NCBI GenBank assembly: GCA_046330285.1 | Contig: JAXLSX010000009.1 | Coordinates: forward strand, 1 to 64,000 | Reading direction: 5' to 3' | Length of the DNA: 64,000 nt | Source: RHKX01 sp046330285 | GTDB lineage: Bacteria > Actinomycetota > Thermoleophilia > Solirubrobacterales > 70-9 | In this document: positions 25,630 to 33,989 of the stretch, in pieces | Layout of the letters: every line of letters begins with the position of its first letter | Position numbering within the stretch: the stretch's first letter is position 1 | Program-made: the position numbers and the translations under genes | Notes under the pieces: generated by a model | The model's database searches: none | Told to the model about the DNA's origin: nothing | The model's input: the letters and a program-made list of their open reading frames with translations, nothing else

Positions 25630-26582
25630 TGGAAGCCGCCACGTCCGCACCCGCGGCCGAGGCCGCGACCCGCTCCGGCAAGGCGAAGAAGCCACCGCTC
25701 AGCGACCGCGCCCGCTCCGAGCGCCGGCTCGGCTGGCTCCTCTGCGCGCCGGCCGTGCTGGCGATGCTGCTCGTCACCGCCTACCCGATCATCTACGCCT
25801 TCGTCCTCAGCCTCCAGCACTTCGACCTGCGCTTCCCGGACGAGCGCGAGTTCGTCGGCCTCTCCAACTACGTCGACGTCCTCACCTCGAGCCTGTGGTG
25901 GACCGACGTGGCCAACACCCTCGGCGTGACGATCGTCTCGGTCGCCATCGAGTTCACGCTCGGCATGGCGATCGCGCTGCTGATGCACCGGGCCATCTTC
26001 GGCCGCGGGGTGGTGCGAACATCGGTCCTGATCCCGTACGGGATCGTCACCGTCGTCGCCGCGTTCGCCTGGCAGTTCGCGTTCCAGCCCGACACCGGCT
26101 TCGTCAACCAGCTCCCGTTCGTCGCCGATGACATGAACTGGTTCGGCGAGCGGTTCAGCGCCTTCTTCGTGATCATCCTCGCCGAGGTCTGGAAGACGAC
26201 GCCGTTCATCGCGCTGCTGCTGCTGGCGGGGATGACGACGATCGACGACGGCCTCTACGAGGCGGCGAAGGTCGACGGCGCGAACGCCGTCCAGCGGTTC
26301 TTCCGGATCACTCTGCCGCTGATGAAGCCGGCGATCCTGGTCGCGCTCCTGTTCCGGACGCTCGACGCGTTCCGCGTCTTCGACTCGATCTTCGTGATGA
26401 CGCGCGGCTCGGTCGACACCGAATCGGTGTCGATCCTCGGCTACAACCAGCTCATATCGAGACTCAACCTCGGCCTCGGATCGGCCGTCTCGGTGCTGAT
26501 CTTCATCTGCGTGCTGATCATCGCCTTCCTGTTCGTCAAGGGCTTCGGCACTTCGGTGCCGGGCAAGGAGGACGACCGATGA
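25629..26582 (+). CDS. Sugar ABC transporter permease 1 (MalF-like)
   Basis: A 317-residue membrane protein from ATG 25629, with six predicted transmembrane helices after a basic 40-residue N-terminus. The EAA motif 'EAAKVDGANAVQRFFRITLPLMKP' that contacts the ATPase is clear. Translation is coupled at both ends (TGATG with the binding protein, ATGA with permease 2). It forms the channel with permease 2. An earlier in-frame start would lie inside the binding-protein gene and is rejected. Confidence 0.93.
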   Translation: MEAATSAPAAEAATRSGKAKKPPLSDRARSERRLGWLLCAPAVLAMLLVTAYPIIYAFVLSLQHFDLRFPDEREFVGLSNYVDVLTSSLWWTDVANTLGVTIVSVAIEFTLGMAIALLMHRAIFGRGVVRTSVLIPYGIVTVVAAFAWQFAFQPDTGFVNQLPFVADDMNWFGERFSAFFVIILAEVWKTTPFIALLLLAGMTTIDDGLYEAAKVDGANAVQRFFRITLPLMKPAILVALLFRTLDAFRVFDSIFVMTRGSVDTESVSILGYNQLISRLNLGLGSAVSVLIFICVLIIAFLFVKGFGTSVPGKEDDR

Positions 26583-27445
26583 CCGAGCAGCGCACCGCCC
26601 AGGAACGGATCATCTGGCTGCTCGGGATCGTCGTCGTGATCTTCTACGCGCTGTTCCCGGTGCTCTGGATCATCTCGCTGTCGCTGAAGACGCCGGCGAC
26701 CGTGACCGTGACCCCGAACGAGGGCTTCTGGAGCACCCTCGTCCCGAGCGACGCGACCTTCAAGAACTACGAGGCGCTGTTCAGCGACGGGCTCGACGGG
26801 CCGTTTCTGAAGCCGCTGATCAACTCGATCGGGATCGCGCTGATCGCGACCCTGATCGCGATCGTCCTCGCGTCCTTCGCCGCCTACGCGATCGCGCGCC
26901 TCGACTTCCCCGGCAAGACCGCGGTCCTCGGCGGCGCCCTCGCGATCGCGATGTTCCCGGCGATCTCGACGGTCGGCCCGCTGTTCGACATGTGGCGGAC
27001 GCTCGGCCTCTACGACACCTGGGCGGGGCTGATCATCCCCTACCTGAGCTTCTCGCTGCCGTTGGCGATCTACACCCTCGTCGCGTTCTTCCGCGAGATC
27101 CCGTGGGAGCTCGAACAGGCGGCCCAGGTCGATGGGGCGACGCCGTTTCAGGCGTTCCGCAAGGTGATCGTGCCGCTGGCGACGCCGGGCATGTTCACGG
27201 CGGCGATCCTCGTCTTCATCTTCGCCTGGAACGACTTCCTGTTCGCGATCTCGCTGACCAGCTCCGACGCCTCGCGGACGGTGCCGGCGGCGCTCGCGTT
27301 CTTCACCGGCGATTCCCAGTTCACGCAGCCGTTCGCGAACATCGCGGCGGCGGCGGTGATCGTGACGATCCCGATCATCATCTTCGTACTCATCTTCCAG
27401 CGACGGATCGTCGCCGGACTGACCTCCGGCGCCGTCAAGGGCTAG
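26579..27445 (+). CDS. Sugar ABC transporter permease 2 (MalG-like)
   Basis: A 288-residue membrane protein with six predicted helices and the EAA motif 'EQAAQVDGATPFQAFRKVIVPLATPG'. It starts at ATG 26579, overlapping the stop of permease 1 by 4 nt. 'FIFAWNDFLFAISLT' near the C-terminus is typical of MalG-type permeases. It partners permease 1 and the ATPase downstream. Confidence 0.93.
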   Translation: MTEQRTAQERIIWLLGIVVVIFYALFPVLWIISLSLKTPATVTVTPNEGFWSTLVPSDATFKNYEALFSDGLDGPFLKPLINSIGIALIATLIAIVLASFAAYAIARLDFPGKTAVLGGALAIAMFPAISTVGPLFDMWRTLGLYDTWAGLIIPYLSFSLPLAIYTLVAFFREIPWELEQAAQVDGATPFQAFRKVIVPLATPGMFTAAILVFIFAWNDFLFAISLTSSDASRTVPAALAFFTGDSQFTQPFANIAAAAVIVTIPIIIFVLIFQRRIVAGLTSGAVKG

Positions 27446-27463
27446 AGAGGAGACCGCAGGGCA

Positions 27464-28633
27464 ATGGCAGAGATCACTCTCGACAAGGTCACGAAGCGCT
27501 TCCCCGACGGGACCGAGGCGGTCAAGCAACTCGACCTCGACATCGCCGACGGCGAGTTCCTGATCTTGGTCGGGCCTTCGGGCTGCGGCAAGTCGACCGC
27601 GCTGCGGATGATCGCCGGGCTCGAGGACATCTCCGACGGCGAGCTGCGGATCGGCGAGAACGTCGTCAACGGCAAGGCGCCGAAGGACCGCGACATCGCG
27701 ATGGTGTTCCAGAACTACGCGCTCTACCCGCACATGACCGTGCGCGAGAACATGGCCTTCCCGCTGAAGATGGCGAAGGTCGAGCAGTCGAAGGTCGACG
27801 AGATGGTCGAGAACGCGGCGAAGATCCTCGACCTCACCGAGCACCTCGACCGCAAGCCCTCGAACCTCTCCGGCGGGCAGCGCCAGCGGGTGGCGATGGG
27901 CCGGGCGATCGTCCGCGAGCCGAAGGCCTTCCTGATGGACGAGCCGCTCTCGAACCTCGACGCGAAGCTCCGGGTCCAGATGCGGGCGGAGGTCTCGCGG
28001 ATCCAGAATCGGCTCGAGACGACGACCGTCTACGTCACCCACGATCAGACCGAGGCGATGACGCTCGGCGACCGCGTTGCGGTGATGCGCAAGGGGGAGC
28101 TCCAGCAGGTCGGCAGCCCGCAGGAGCTCTACGACCACCCGGTCAACCTGTTCGTCGCCGGCTTCATCGGCTCGCCGTCGATGAACTTCATGCCGGTCGA
28201 GGTGTCGGGCCGGACGGCGAAGCTGCCGTTCTGCGAGGTCGAGATCAGCGAGGGGACGGCGAGCTCACTCGAGTCGCACTCGGCCCGCAACCTGATGGCC
28301 GGCGTCCGCCCCGAGCACTTCGAGGACGCGAAGCTGATCGGCGAGCAGGAGGGGCCGCGCTTCGAGGTCGAGGTCACGATCCTCGAGTCGATGGGCTCCG
28401 AGCTCTACGTCTACTTCGACACCGACGCCGAGGTCCGCTCCGAGCAGCTCGACGAGCTCGCCGCCGACACGGGCGCCGAGTCCTCGGCCGACTCCGGGCA
28501 GATCGTCGCCCGGCTCGACGCGACCAGCGAGGCGAAGCGGGGGGAGAGGATCGAGCTCTGGATGGACCCGACGAAGCTCCACTTCTTCGATCTCGAGTCC
28601 GGCGAGCGGATCGCCGCCGGCGACGACAGCTGA
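27464..28633 (+). CDS. Sugar ABC transporter ATPase (MsmK/UgpC type)
   Basis: A 389-residue ATPase powering sugar import. Walker A is 'GPSGCGKST' at about residues 37-45, the signature is 'NLSGGQRQRVAMGRAI', Walker B is 'FLMDEPLSNLD' and the switch His is in 'THDQTEAM'. The C-terminal domain after residue 240 is the TOBE/regulatory fold, with a slightly unusual acidic insertion ('ELAADTGAESSADSGQ'). Such ATPases often serve several sugar permeases. It has AGAGGAGA upstream and is the last gene of the import operon. Confidence 0.94.
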   Translation: MAEITLDKVTKRFPDGTEAVKQLDLDIADGEFLILVGPSGCGKSTALRMIAGLEDISDGELRIGENVVNGKAPKDRDIAMVFQNYALYPHMTVRENMAFPLKMAKVEQSKVDEMVENAAKILDLTEHLDRKPSNLSGGQRQRVAMGRAIVREPKAFLMDEPLSNLDAKLRVQMRAEVSRIQNRLETTTVYVTHDQTEAMTLGDRVAVMRKGELQQVGSPQELYDHPVNLFVAGFIGSPSMNFMPVEVSGRTAKLPFCEVEISEGTASSLESHSARNLMAGVRPEHFEDAKLIGEQEGPRFEVEVTILESMGSELYVYFDTDAEVRSEQLDELAADTGAESSADSGQIVARLDATSEAKRGERIELWMDPTKLHFFDLESGERIAAGDDS

Positions 28634-28645
28634 GCCGCGGGAGGA

Positions 28646-29419
28646 TCAGTCGAGCGCCCGGCGCAGCCGGGCGATGACCTCGTCGTCCCACTCGTGGGTG
28701 CGGAGGAGCATGTAGCGGTCCCGAACGACGCGGATGTAGGCGTCGGCCTCCGTCCCGTCGCCGATCAGGTCGGCCTCGTGCAGCGAGTCGACGATCGGGA
28801 CGAACTCGTCCTCGAACCAGGCCTGGGCGACCTCGCGGCGGTCGAGCAGCTCGTTCAGGCCCTGCATCAGCCGGAACCCCCACGCCTCGACGGCTTCCGC
28901 GAGCTCGGCATAGCCCTGCCGCGGGTCGCTGAACGTGATCCGCCGGCGCTCCTCGCCGGTCAGCGGCACCCGCTCGACGAACAGCCGCTCGTGGCTCTTC
29001 GCCGGCAGGTCGGCGAGCCGCAGCCGCTCGTCGGGAGCGACCCGCGTGGTCACCTCGGTGACGTAGGCCTCGATCACGTCCCGGCCGAGGTGGCGAGCGA
29101 CCGATACCCGGTGATGGCCGTCGACCACGAAGTGAAGCCCGCCGACCCGGAGCACCTCGATCGGCGGCATCCCCTCGCCGCGACGTTGCGCGGCGTTGAT
29201 CCGCTGCCAGCGGGCCCGGACGCGGGCGCTGCGGGGCCGGAAGTCGCGGTCGAACTCCTCGGCGCGGTCGACGGACCCGACGATCGTGTCGAGGGGGATC
29301 GTCTTCAGGCCGATCCGGCGCTCGCCGGTCCTTCCGAGCGCATCGACGACCTCGCTGAACGGCAGCAGCGTCGTAACGTCGCCGGCCTGGCCCCGGAGCC
29401 GGGCCGAGAGGCGATGCAT
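28646..29419 (-). CDS. ParB/sulfiredoxin-fold domain protein
   Basis: The ATG at 29419 gives 257 residues. The central motif 'FVVDGHHRVSVARHLGRDVIEAYV' is the ParB/Srx nuclease-like core, and 'MPPIEVLRVGG' precedes it, as in stand-alone ParB-fold proteins. It lacks an obvious helix-turn-helix and the CTP-binding ParB box, so a partition role is unlikely. The reading frame stays protein-like for at least 22 codons upstream (to about 29485) with no ATG, GTG or TTG available, so the true start is uncertain. See the finding on this. It lies downstream of, and co-directional with, the ABC permease. Confidence 0.75.
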   Translation of the reverse strand: MHRLSARLRGQAGDVTTLLPFSEVVDALGRTGERRIGLKTIPLDTIVGSVDRAEEFDRDFRPRSARVRARWQRINAAQRRGEGMPPIEVLRVGGLHFVVDGHHRVSVARHLGRDVIEAYVTEVTTRVAPDERLRLADLPAKSHERLFVERVPLTGEERRRITFSDPRQGYAELAEAVEAWGFRLMQGLNELLDRREVAQAWFEDEFVPIVDSLHEADLIGDGTEADAYIRVVRDRYMLLRTHEWDDEVIARLRRALD

Positions 29420-29515
29420 CGCGGCGCGGCGCCGCGCCCGGTTGAAGTCGCTCTGCGCGTCCTGACTGCTGAATCCGGTGTCGATGACGACACCCTTACC
29501 CCGCGGCGTCCTGCT

Positions 29516-31990
29516 TCATTCGACGACGCGGAGCGTCGAGGGCACGTCCATCTTCCGCAGGCGCCGGATCGTCAGCAGCGGAGCCGCCGCCATCGCGCCG
29601 ACGCCGGCCACGGCCGCGAGGACGACGGTGCCGAGCGACAGCGAGCCGATGACCCCGAGCTCGGGCAGCACCTCCTCGATGCTGACGTTGACGACCCAGC
29701 CTAGGATCAGGACGCCGAGGAGCACTCCGGCCGCGGTGGCGAGCAGCCCGATCAACATGCTCTCGACGATCGCGAGCCGGACGACGGTGCGGACAGGCAG
29801 GCCGTAGGCGAACATCGTCGCGTACTCGCGGGCCCGTTCGTCGGCGTTGATCGCGGTCGAGTTGAAGGCGATCAGCAGGACGAGGATGACGGCGATCACG
29901 ACGACCACCCGGATGATCGCGCCGAACTCGTCGAGGCCCTCCTCCAGCGCGTCGCCGAGCGTCGATGCCGACTCGATCGTCGCGACGCCCGGCTGTGTCA
30001 GGAGCGCCCGCTTGACCTCGTCGGGGCCGACGCCGGGCGGCGGGACGACGTCGAGGGCGTTGACCCGGCCCGCGAGCCCGAACGCTCTCGCGCCGGCGCT
30101 GCTCATGTAGACGGGGAACCGGAACGGGTCGGGATGGGTGCCGCTGACGACCACCTCGGTCTCCCTCGTCTCGAACCGGTCCGGCCCCGCGCGCACCGGG
30201 TGGACGAGGGTGATCCGGTCGCCGGGCCCGACGCCGAGGTCCTCCGCCGCGCTCTCGGCGATCAGCACCTCGCCGGGCCCTCTCGGCAGCGAGCCGGCCG
30301 AGGCCAGGGGCGTCCAGACCGGGTCGCGGCCGGGAATCGTGTCGACGACCACGTCGATCTCCTCCTCGCCCGCCCGCAGCGACGCCGGGACGCTCAGCCG
30401 CGAGTCGGTCGCCGCGGCGAGCGGCGAGGCCGCGAGGCGGCGAAGCTCCGGCGCGTCGGCGGGGACGAAGCCGGCGAGCGTGACCTCGAGGCGGTCGGGG
30501 GCCACCCGCTCCTGCTCGGCGGTGTTGGCGTCGACCGTCGCGCGGAAGGAGTCGAGCATCCCCGACATCGAGACCGCCACCGAGATCACGGCGGCGCTCG
30601 CGAGCACGGTGAGGAGCGTCCGGCGGGGCGCCCGGAGGACGTTGCGGGCGGGCATCTGGGCGAGGCTGCGCCCAGGGATCGGCAGCTTCGCCAGCAGCGG
30701 CGCCAGGCCGCCGCCGCGGGCGGAGCGGAAGCCCGCCTCGATCGCCTCGATCGGCCGGATCCGGAGCCCGCGCCAGACCGGCCAGGCGGCGGCCGCCAAC
30801 GGGATCGCGAACCCGATCGACGCGCGGGTCGCGAAGCGGTCCCAGCGGACGTCGGTGTCGACGAACGGGAGCGGGAGCTGGTCGGCGAGCAGGCCCCGCA
30901 GCCAGCCGTTCACGGCGAGGCCGACGAGGATGCCGAGCACGACGCCGGCGACGGCGATCTGCAGGCCCATCAGCAGCGGCCGGATCGCGAGCCGGCGGGG
31001 CTCGACCCCGAGCGCCATCCCGATCCCGATCTCGCGGCGCTGGGACTCGATCGTCCTGCTGATCAGGTTGAAGGCCCCGAAAGCCGCCCCGGCGAGGATC
31101 AGGAAGGCGAAGACGTCGAAGAGCTGCTGGTCGTTGTCGGCGTCGTCGTAGAGGATCCGGCGGCCGTCGATGTCCGCCGTGTCGGTGACGTCGACGCCGA
31201 ATCCGGGGAGATCGCGCTCGATCTGCGCCTGCAGTTGCGACGCGACGCGGCCGGCGTCGGCGCCGGGAGCGAGCTCGATAGCGAGATCGTTGACCTTCCC
31301 CCGCAGCCCGGTCGCCCGCTGCGCGGCGGCGAGTGGCAGGAAGACCGTGCCAAAGCCGGATTCGCTGCTGAAGCTGCCCCCGGGGCCGATGACGACGAAG
31401 GTCTCGGGGCTGTTCCCGAGGCCGGTGACGTCGATCTGCTCGCCGCCGGCGATCGTGATCCGCGCCGGCGGCTCGATCCCGTTCTCCTTCGCGTACTGGG
31501 GGTCGAGCACTCCGCCCGTCTCGCCGGCCCCGTTCCCGAGTCCCTCGCCCTCGGTGACGGCGACCGAGTCGACCGGGGGGCCGCTGACGGTGACCCCGTC
31601 GACCTCGCGGGAGGGTGCGGTCTCGACGCCGATCACCTGCCCCGGCGTGATCACGGTGTGCCCGGCGGCCCCGGAGGCGTCGATCTGGGTCGGCGCGATC
31701 AGCCGCTCGCTGGCGGCAGCGATCTCACCGGCGTCGGGAATTCGGCGAGCAGCGCGCTCGAGCGATCCGGAGGGAGCGTAGGAACCCTGCTCGGCCTCGG
31801 CCCGGAGGTCGTGAACGCCGAGCTTGGCGAAGCTCGCGTCGTTGGAGGCGACCCGCCAGTCGCGCATGCTTGCGAGGCCGGCGGCGAGACCGATCCCGCC
31901 CGCCAGCAGGAGGCCGATCGCGAGCACGAGCTGCCAGCGCCGGCGGAGGTCGCGACGCGACCAGCGCAGCCAGAACCGGGGCCCCCTCAC
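29516..31990 (-). CDS. ABC transporter permease, FtsX/MacB type (two FtsX domains)
   Basis: An 824-residue membrane protein. After a first transmembrane helix (about 20-40) comes a large extracytoplasmic MacB-like periplasmic core (about 45-285). A three-helix FtsX block follows (about 290-400), then a second extracytoplasmic domain and a final FtsX block near residues 690-810. This duplicated architecture is typical of actinobacterial lipoprotein, peptide or lipid exporters. The start at 31990 lies 4 nt after the ATPase gene stop, so the pair forms one operon and one transporter. The substrate cannot be read. Confidence 0.9.
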   Translation of the reverse strand: MRGPRFWLRWSRRDLRRRWQLVLAIGLLLAGGIGLAAGLASMRDWRVASNDASFAKLGVHDLRAEAEQGSYAPSGSLERAARRIPDAGEIAAASERLIAPTQIDASGAAGHTVITPGQVIGVETAPSREVDGVTVSGPPVDSVAVTEGEGLGNGAGETGGVLDPQYAKENGIEPPARITIAGGEQIDVTGLGNSPETFVVIGPGGSFSSESGFGTVFLPLAAAQRATGLRGKVNDLAIELAPGADAGRVASQLQAQIERDLPGFGVDVTDTADIDGRRILYDDADNDQQLFDVFAFLILAGAAFGAFNLISRTIESQRREIGIGMALGVEPRRLAIRPLLMGLQIAVAGVVLGILVGLAVNGWLRGLLADQLPLPFVDTDVRWDRFATRASIGFAIPLAAAAWPVWRGLRIRPIEAIEAGFRSARGGGLAPLLAKLPIPGRSLAQMPARNVLRAPRRTLLTVLASAAVISVAVSMSGMLDSFRATVDANTAEQERVAPDRLEVTLAGFVPADAPELRRLAASPLAAATDSRLSVPASLRAGEEEIDVVVDTIPGRDPVWTPLASAGSLPRGPGEVLIAESAAEDLGVGPGDRITLVHPVRAGPDRFETRETEVVVSGTHPDPFRFPVYMSSAGARAFGLAGRVNALDVVPPPGVGPDEVKRALLTQPGVATIESASTLGDALEEGLDEFGAIIRVVVVIAVILVLLIAFNSTAINADERAREYATMFAYGLPVRTVVRLAIVESMLIGLLATAAGVLLGVLILGWVVNVSIEEVLPELGVIGSLSLGTVVLAAVAGVGAMAAAPLLTIRRLRKMDVPSTLRVVE

Positions 31991-31994
31991 GGGC

Positions 31995-32735
31995 TCACCA
32001 GCGGAGGTCGCTCATCGCGGCCGGCTCGTTCGCGCGGTCGGAGACGACCCGCCCGCTCGAGAGCTCGACGATCCGGTCGGCCACCCGGGCGATCTCGCGG
32101 TTGTGGGTGACGACCAGGACCGCCGTCCCGGAGGTGTGGGTGACCCCGTGGAGAAGCTCGAGGATCTGGACCCCGGTCTCGAAGTCGAGCTCGCCCGTGG
32201 GCTCGTCGGCGAGGACGATCGGGTTGCCGGCGGCGAGTGCTCTCGCGATCGCGACGCGCTGCTGCTCGCCGCCGGAGAGCTCGTGGGGAAAGTGGCCGCC
32301 GCGCTCGCCGAGGCCGACCTGGCCGAGCACCTCGCGGGCCGCGTCGCGGGAGTCGTTCCGCCCGGCGACGTCGGCGCCGAACTCCACGTTCTCCAAGGCG
32401 GTCAGGCCGGGGAACAGGTTGAAGCTCTGGAAGATGAACCCGATCTCGTGGCGGCGAAGTGCGAAGAGCTCCCGCCTCGTGGCGCCGGTGACCTCGCGAC
32501 CGCCGATCCGGATCGTGCCGGCGGTCGGCAGGTCGAGCGCGCCGATCACGTTCAGCAGCGTCGTCTTGCCGCTCCCGGAGGCGCCGAGGATGACGACGAA
32601 CTCGCCGGGCCGGACCGTCAGGTCGACTTCGTCGAGCGCCTTGACGGTGCCGCCGCCGATCTCGTAGTGGCGGCTGACGCCGCGGAGGGCGATGAGCGGC
32701 TCGCCGCCTTCGGCTTTCCCGGGCTCACCCGCCAT
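31995..32735 (-). CDS. ABC transporter ATPase, LolD/MacB type
   Basis: A 246-residue ATPase from the ATG at 32735. Walker A 'GASGSGKTT', Q-loop 'FIFQSFNLFPGLTALENV', signature 'ELSGGEQQRVAIARAL' and Walker B 'IVLADEPTGELD' are intact, and 'THNREIARVADRIVEL' follows. The combination with an FtsX-type permease is the MacB/LolCDE mode of mechanotransmission or export. The longer frame to 32924 would run over the divergent flavodoxin gene. The TACGGT 6 nt before the ATG supports the shorter start. Confidence 0.92.
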   Translation of the reverse strand: MAGEPGKAEGGEPLIALRGVSRHYEIGGGTVKALDEVDLTVRPGEFVVILGASGSGKTTLLNVIGALDLPTAGTIRIGGREVTGATRRELFALRRHEIGFIFQSFNLFPGLTALENVEFGADVAGRNDSRDAAREVLGQVGLGERGGHFPHELSGGEQQRVAIARALAAGNPIVLADEPTGELDFETGVQILELLHGVTHTSGTAVLVVTHNREIARVADRIVELSSGRVVSDRANEPAAMSDLRW

Positions 32736-32741
32736 TCGCCC

Positions 32742-32747
32742 ACCGTA
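32742..32747 (-). promoter_or_regulatory. -10 hexamer, leaderless promoter of the MacB-like operon
   Basis: TACGGT on the minus strand ends 6 nt before the ATG at 32735, with no Shine-Dalgarno. Confidence 0.5.
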
Positions 32748-32820
32748 GAGCCGGGCGGCCGGGCCGAAATCCGCGCTTTCCACGGATTCGCGACCGGCGT
32801 GCCTGCGCGACCCTGGGGCC

Positions 32821-33315
32821 ATGAAGGTCCTCGTCGCCCACGCCTCCAAGCACGGCTCGACGGCGGAGATCGCCGAGGCGATCGCGGCGGGGCTGCGCGA
32901 GAACGGGCTTGACGCAGACTGCATGCCGGCCGCCGACGTCGAGGATGTCGGTGCCTACGACGCAGTCGTGCTGGGGAGCGCCGTCTACATGAAGCGCTGG
33001 CAGGGCGACGCTCGCCACTTCCTCCGCAGCCATGCGAAGGAATTGGGGACGATCCCCTTCTGGGTCTTCAGCTCGGGCCCGACCGGCGATCCGGCCGAGG
33101 ACGACGCCGCCTGGCAGGAGCCGAAGCGGACGATCGCCAAGGCCGAGAAGCTCGGCGTCCGCGACCATGTCGTCTTCGGCGGCCGGATCTCGCCCGAAGC
33201 CGGGCGCATGGCCAAGGCGATGGCCGAGAACACTCCCGAGGAGTACCGCGACCGCCGCGATTGGGACGAAATCCGCGCCTGGGCGGCCGGCATCGCCACC
33301 GAGCTGGGGGCCTGA
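32821..33315 (+). CDS. Flavodoxin-domain protein (HemG-like)
   Basis: A 164-residue flavodoxin fold. The phosphate-binding loop 'AHASKHGSTAEIAEAI' (FMN phosphate) is at residues 6-21, 'VLGSAVYMKRWQGDARHFL' matches the second flavin loop, and 'VFSSGPTGDP' the third. The length and the 'GSAVYMKRW' region resemble menaquinone-dependent protoporphyrinogen IX dehydrogenase HemG, but no haem genes are nearby, so the precise role is open. It starts at ATG 32821 with CTGGGG upstream as a weak binding site. Confidence 0.8.
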   Translation: MKVLVAHASKHGSTAEIAEAIAAGLRENGLDADCMPAADVEDVGAYDAVVLGSAVYMKRWQGDARHFLRSHAKELGTIPFWVFSSGPTGDPAEDDAAWQEPKRTIAKAEKLGVRDHVVFGGRISPEAGRMAKAMAENTPEEYRDRRDWDEIRAWAAGIATELGA

Positions 33316-33337
33316 GCGGGCCGCTCGGCGCCCGGCT

Positions 33338-33365
33338 TTGCACGCCGCGGCGCCCGTGCTAGCAT
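33338..33365 (+). promoter_or_regulatory. Promoter of the alpha operon (rpmJ-rpsM-rpsK-rpsD-rpoA-rplQ)
   Basis: TTGCAC (33338-33343), 16 nt, TAGCAT (33360-33365). Transcription would start near 33372 and leave a leader of about 86 nt before rpmJ that includes a small GGCC/GGCC hairpin near 33373-33386. An alpha-operon leader is a known place for S4 feedback; whether that applies here is inference. Confidence 0.55.
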
Positions 33366-33457
33366 GCCCGTTCGGCCTCAGGGCCGTCCGTTACCGCCTG
33401 CCATCCGATTCCTGGGATGACGCGGGCCACCTCAAGTCCGATAGAAAGCCGGAAGCG

Positions 33458-33571
33458 ATGAAGGTTCGAGCCTCCGTAAAACCGATGTGCGAAAGATGCC
33501 AGGTCATCCGGCGGCGCGGTCGCGTGCTCGTGATCTGCTCGAACCCCCGGCACAAGCAGAGGCAGGGCTAG
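33458..33571 (+). CDS. rpmJ: 50S ribosomal protein L36, zinc-binding type
   Basis: A 37-residue protein beginning MKVRASVKPMCERC. Cys11, Cys14, Cys27 and His32 form the zinc site of the Cys-containing (C+) form. GGAAGC precedes the ATG at 33458. It opens the alpha operon; infA, which normally sits directly in front of it, is missing. The stop overlaps the GTG of rpsM by one base. Confidence 0.96.
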   Translation: MKVRASVKPMCERCQVIRRRGRVLVICSNPRHKQRQG

Positions 33572-33954
33572 TGGCGCGAATCGCAGGAGTGAACCTCCCG
33601 CTCAACAAGCGGGTGGAGGTCGGGCTCACCTACGTCCACGGGATCGGCGACTCGACCGCGCGGAAGATCCTTTCCGAGACCGGCGTCGACGCCGACACCC
33701 GCGTCGGCGACCTGACCGAGGACGAGGTCATCAAGCTTCGCGAGGCTGTCGAGTCCTACCCGGTCGAGGGCGACCTGCGGCGCGAGCGCTCGCAGAACGT
33801 CAAGCGACTGATGGAGATCGGCTCCTACCGCGGCCTGCGCCACCGGCGCGGTCTGCCGGCCCGCGGCCAGCGGACGAAGACCAACGCCCGTGGCCGCAAG
33901 GGCCCGAAGAAGATGAGCGTGACCGGCAAGAAGAAGGCGCCGACGCCCAAGTGA
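33571..33954 (+). CDS. rpsM: 30S ribosomal protein S13
   Basis: A 127-residue S13 from GTG 33571, in the 30S head contacting P-site tRNA. It begins MARIAGVNLPLNKRVEVGLTY and has 'SYRGLRHRRGLPARGQRTKTNAR' and a Lys-rich C-terminus, all typical. The upstream in-frame extension lies within rpmJ and is rejected. 35 nt separate it from rpsK, including the repeat GAGTACCGAGT also seen after tuf. Confidence 0.97.
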   Translation: MARIAGVNLPLNKRVEVGLTYVHGIGDSTARKILSETGVDADTRVGDLTEDEVIKLREAVESYPVEGDLRRERSQNVKRLMEIGSYRGLRHRRGLPARGQRTKTNARGRKGPKKMSVTGKKKAPTPK

Positions 33955-33989
33955 TGTACGCCACCGAGTACCGAGTGAGGACTTCCTAG

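Noticed and set aside
28646..29419. Chromosome partition ParB
   Set aside because: The ParB/Srx core is present, but the CTP-binding box, helix-turn-helix and a ParA neighbour are absent.
32736..32924. Longer start for the MacB-like ATPase
   Set aside because: It overlaps the divergent flavodoxin gene, and the leaderless -10 box supports the ATG at 32735.
20231..33457. Prophage or integrative element between secY and rpmJ
   Set aside because: No integrase, transposase, att-like direct repeats or phage genes are visible; the genes have the same GC-rich character as the neighbours.
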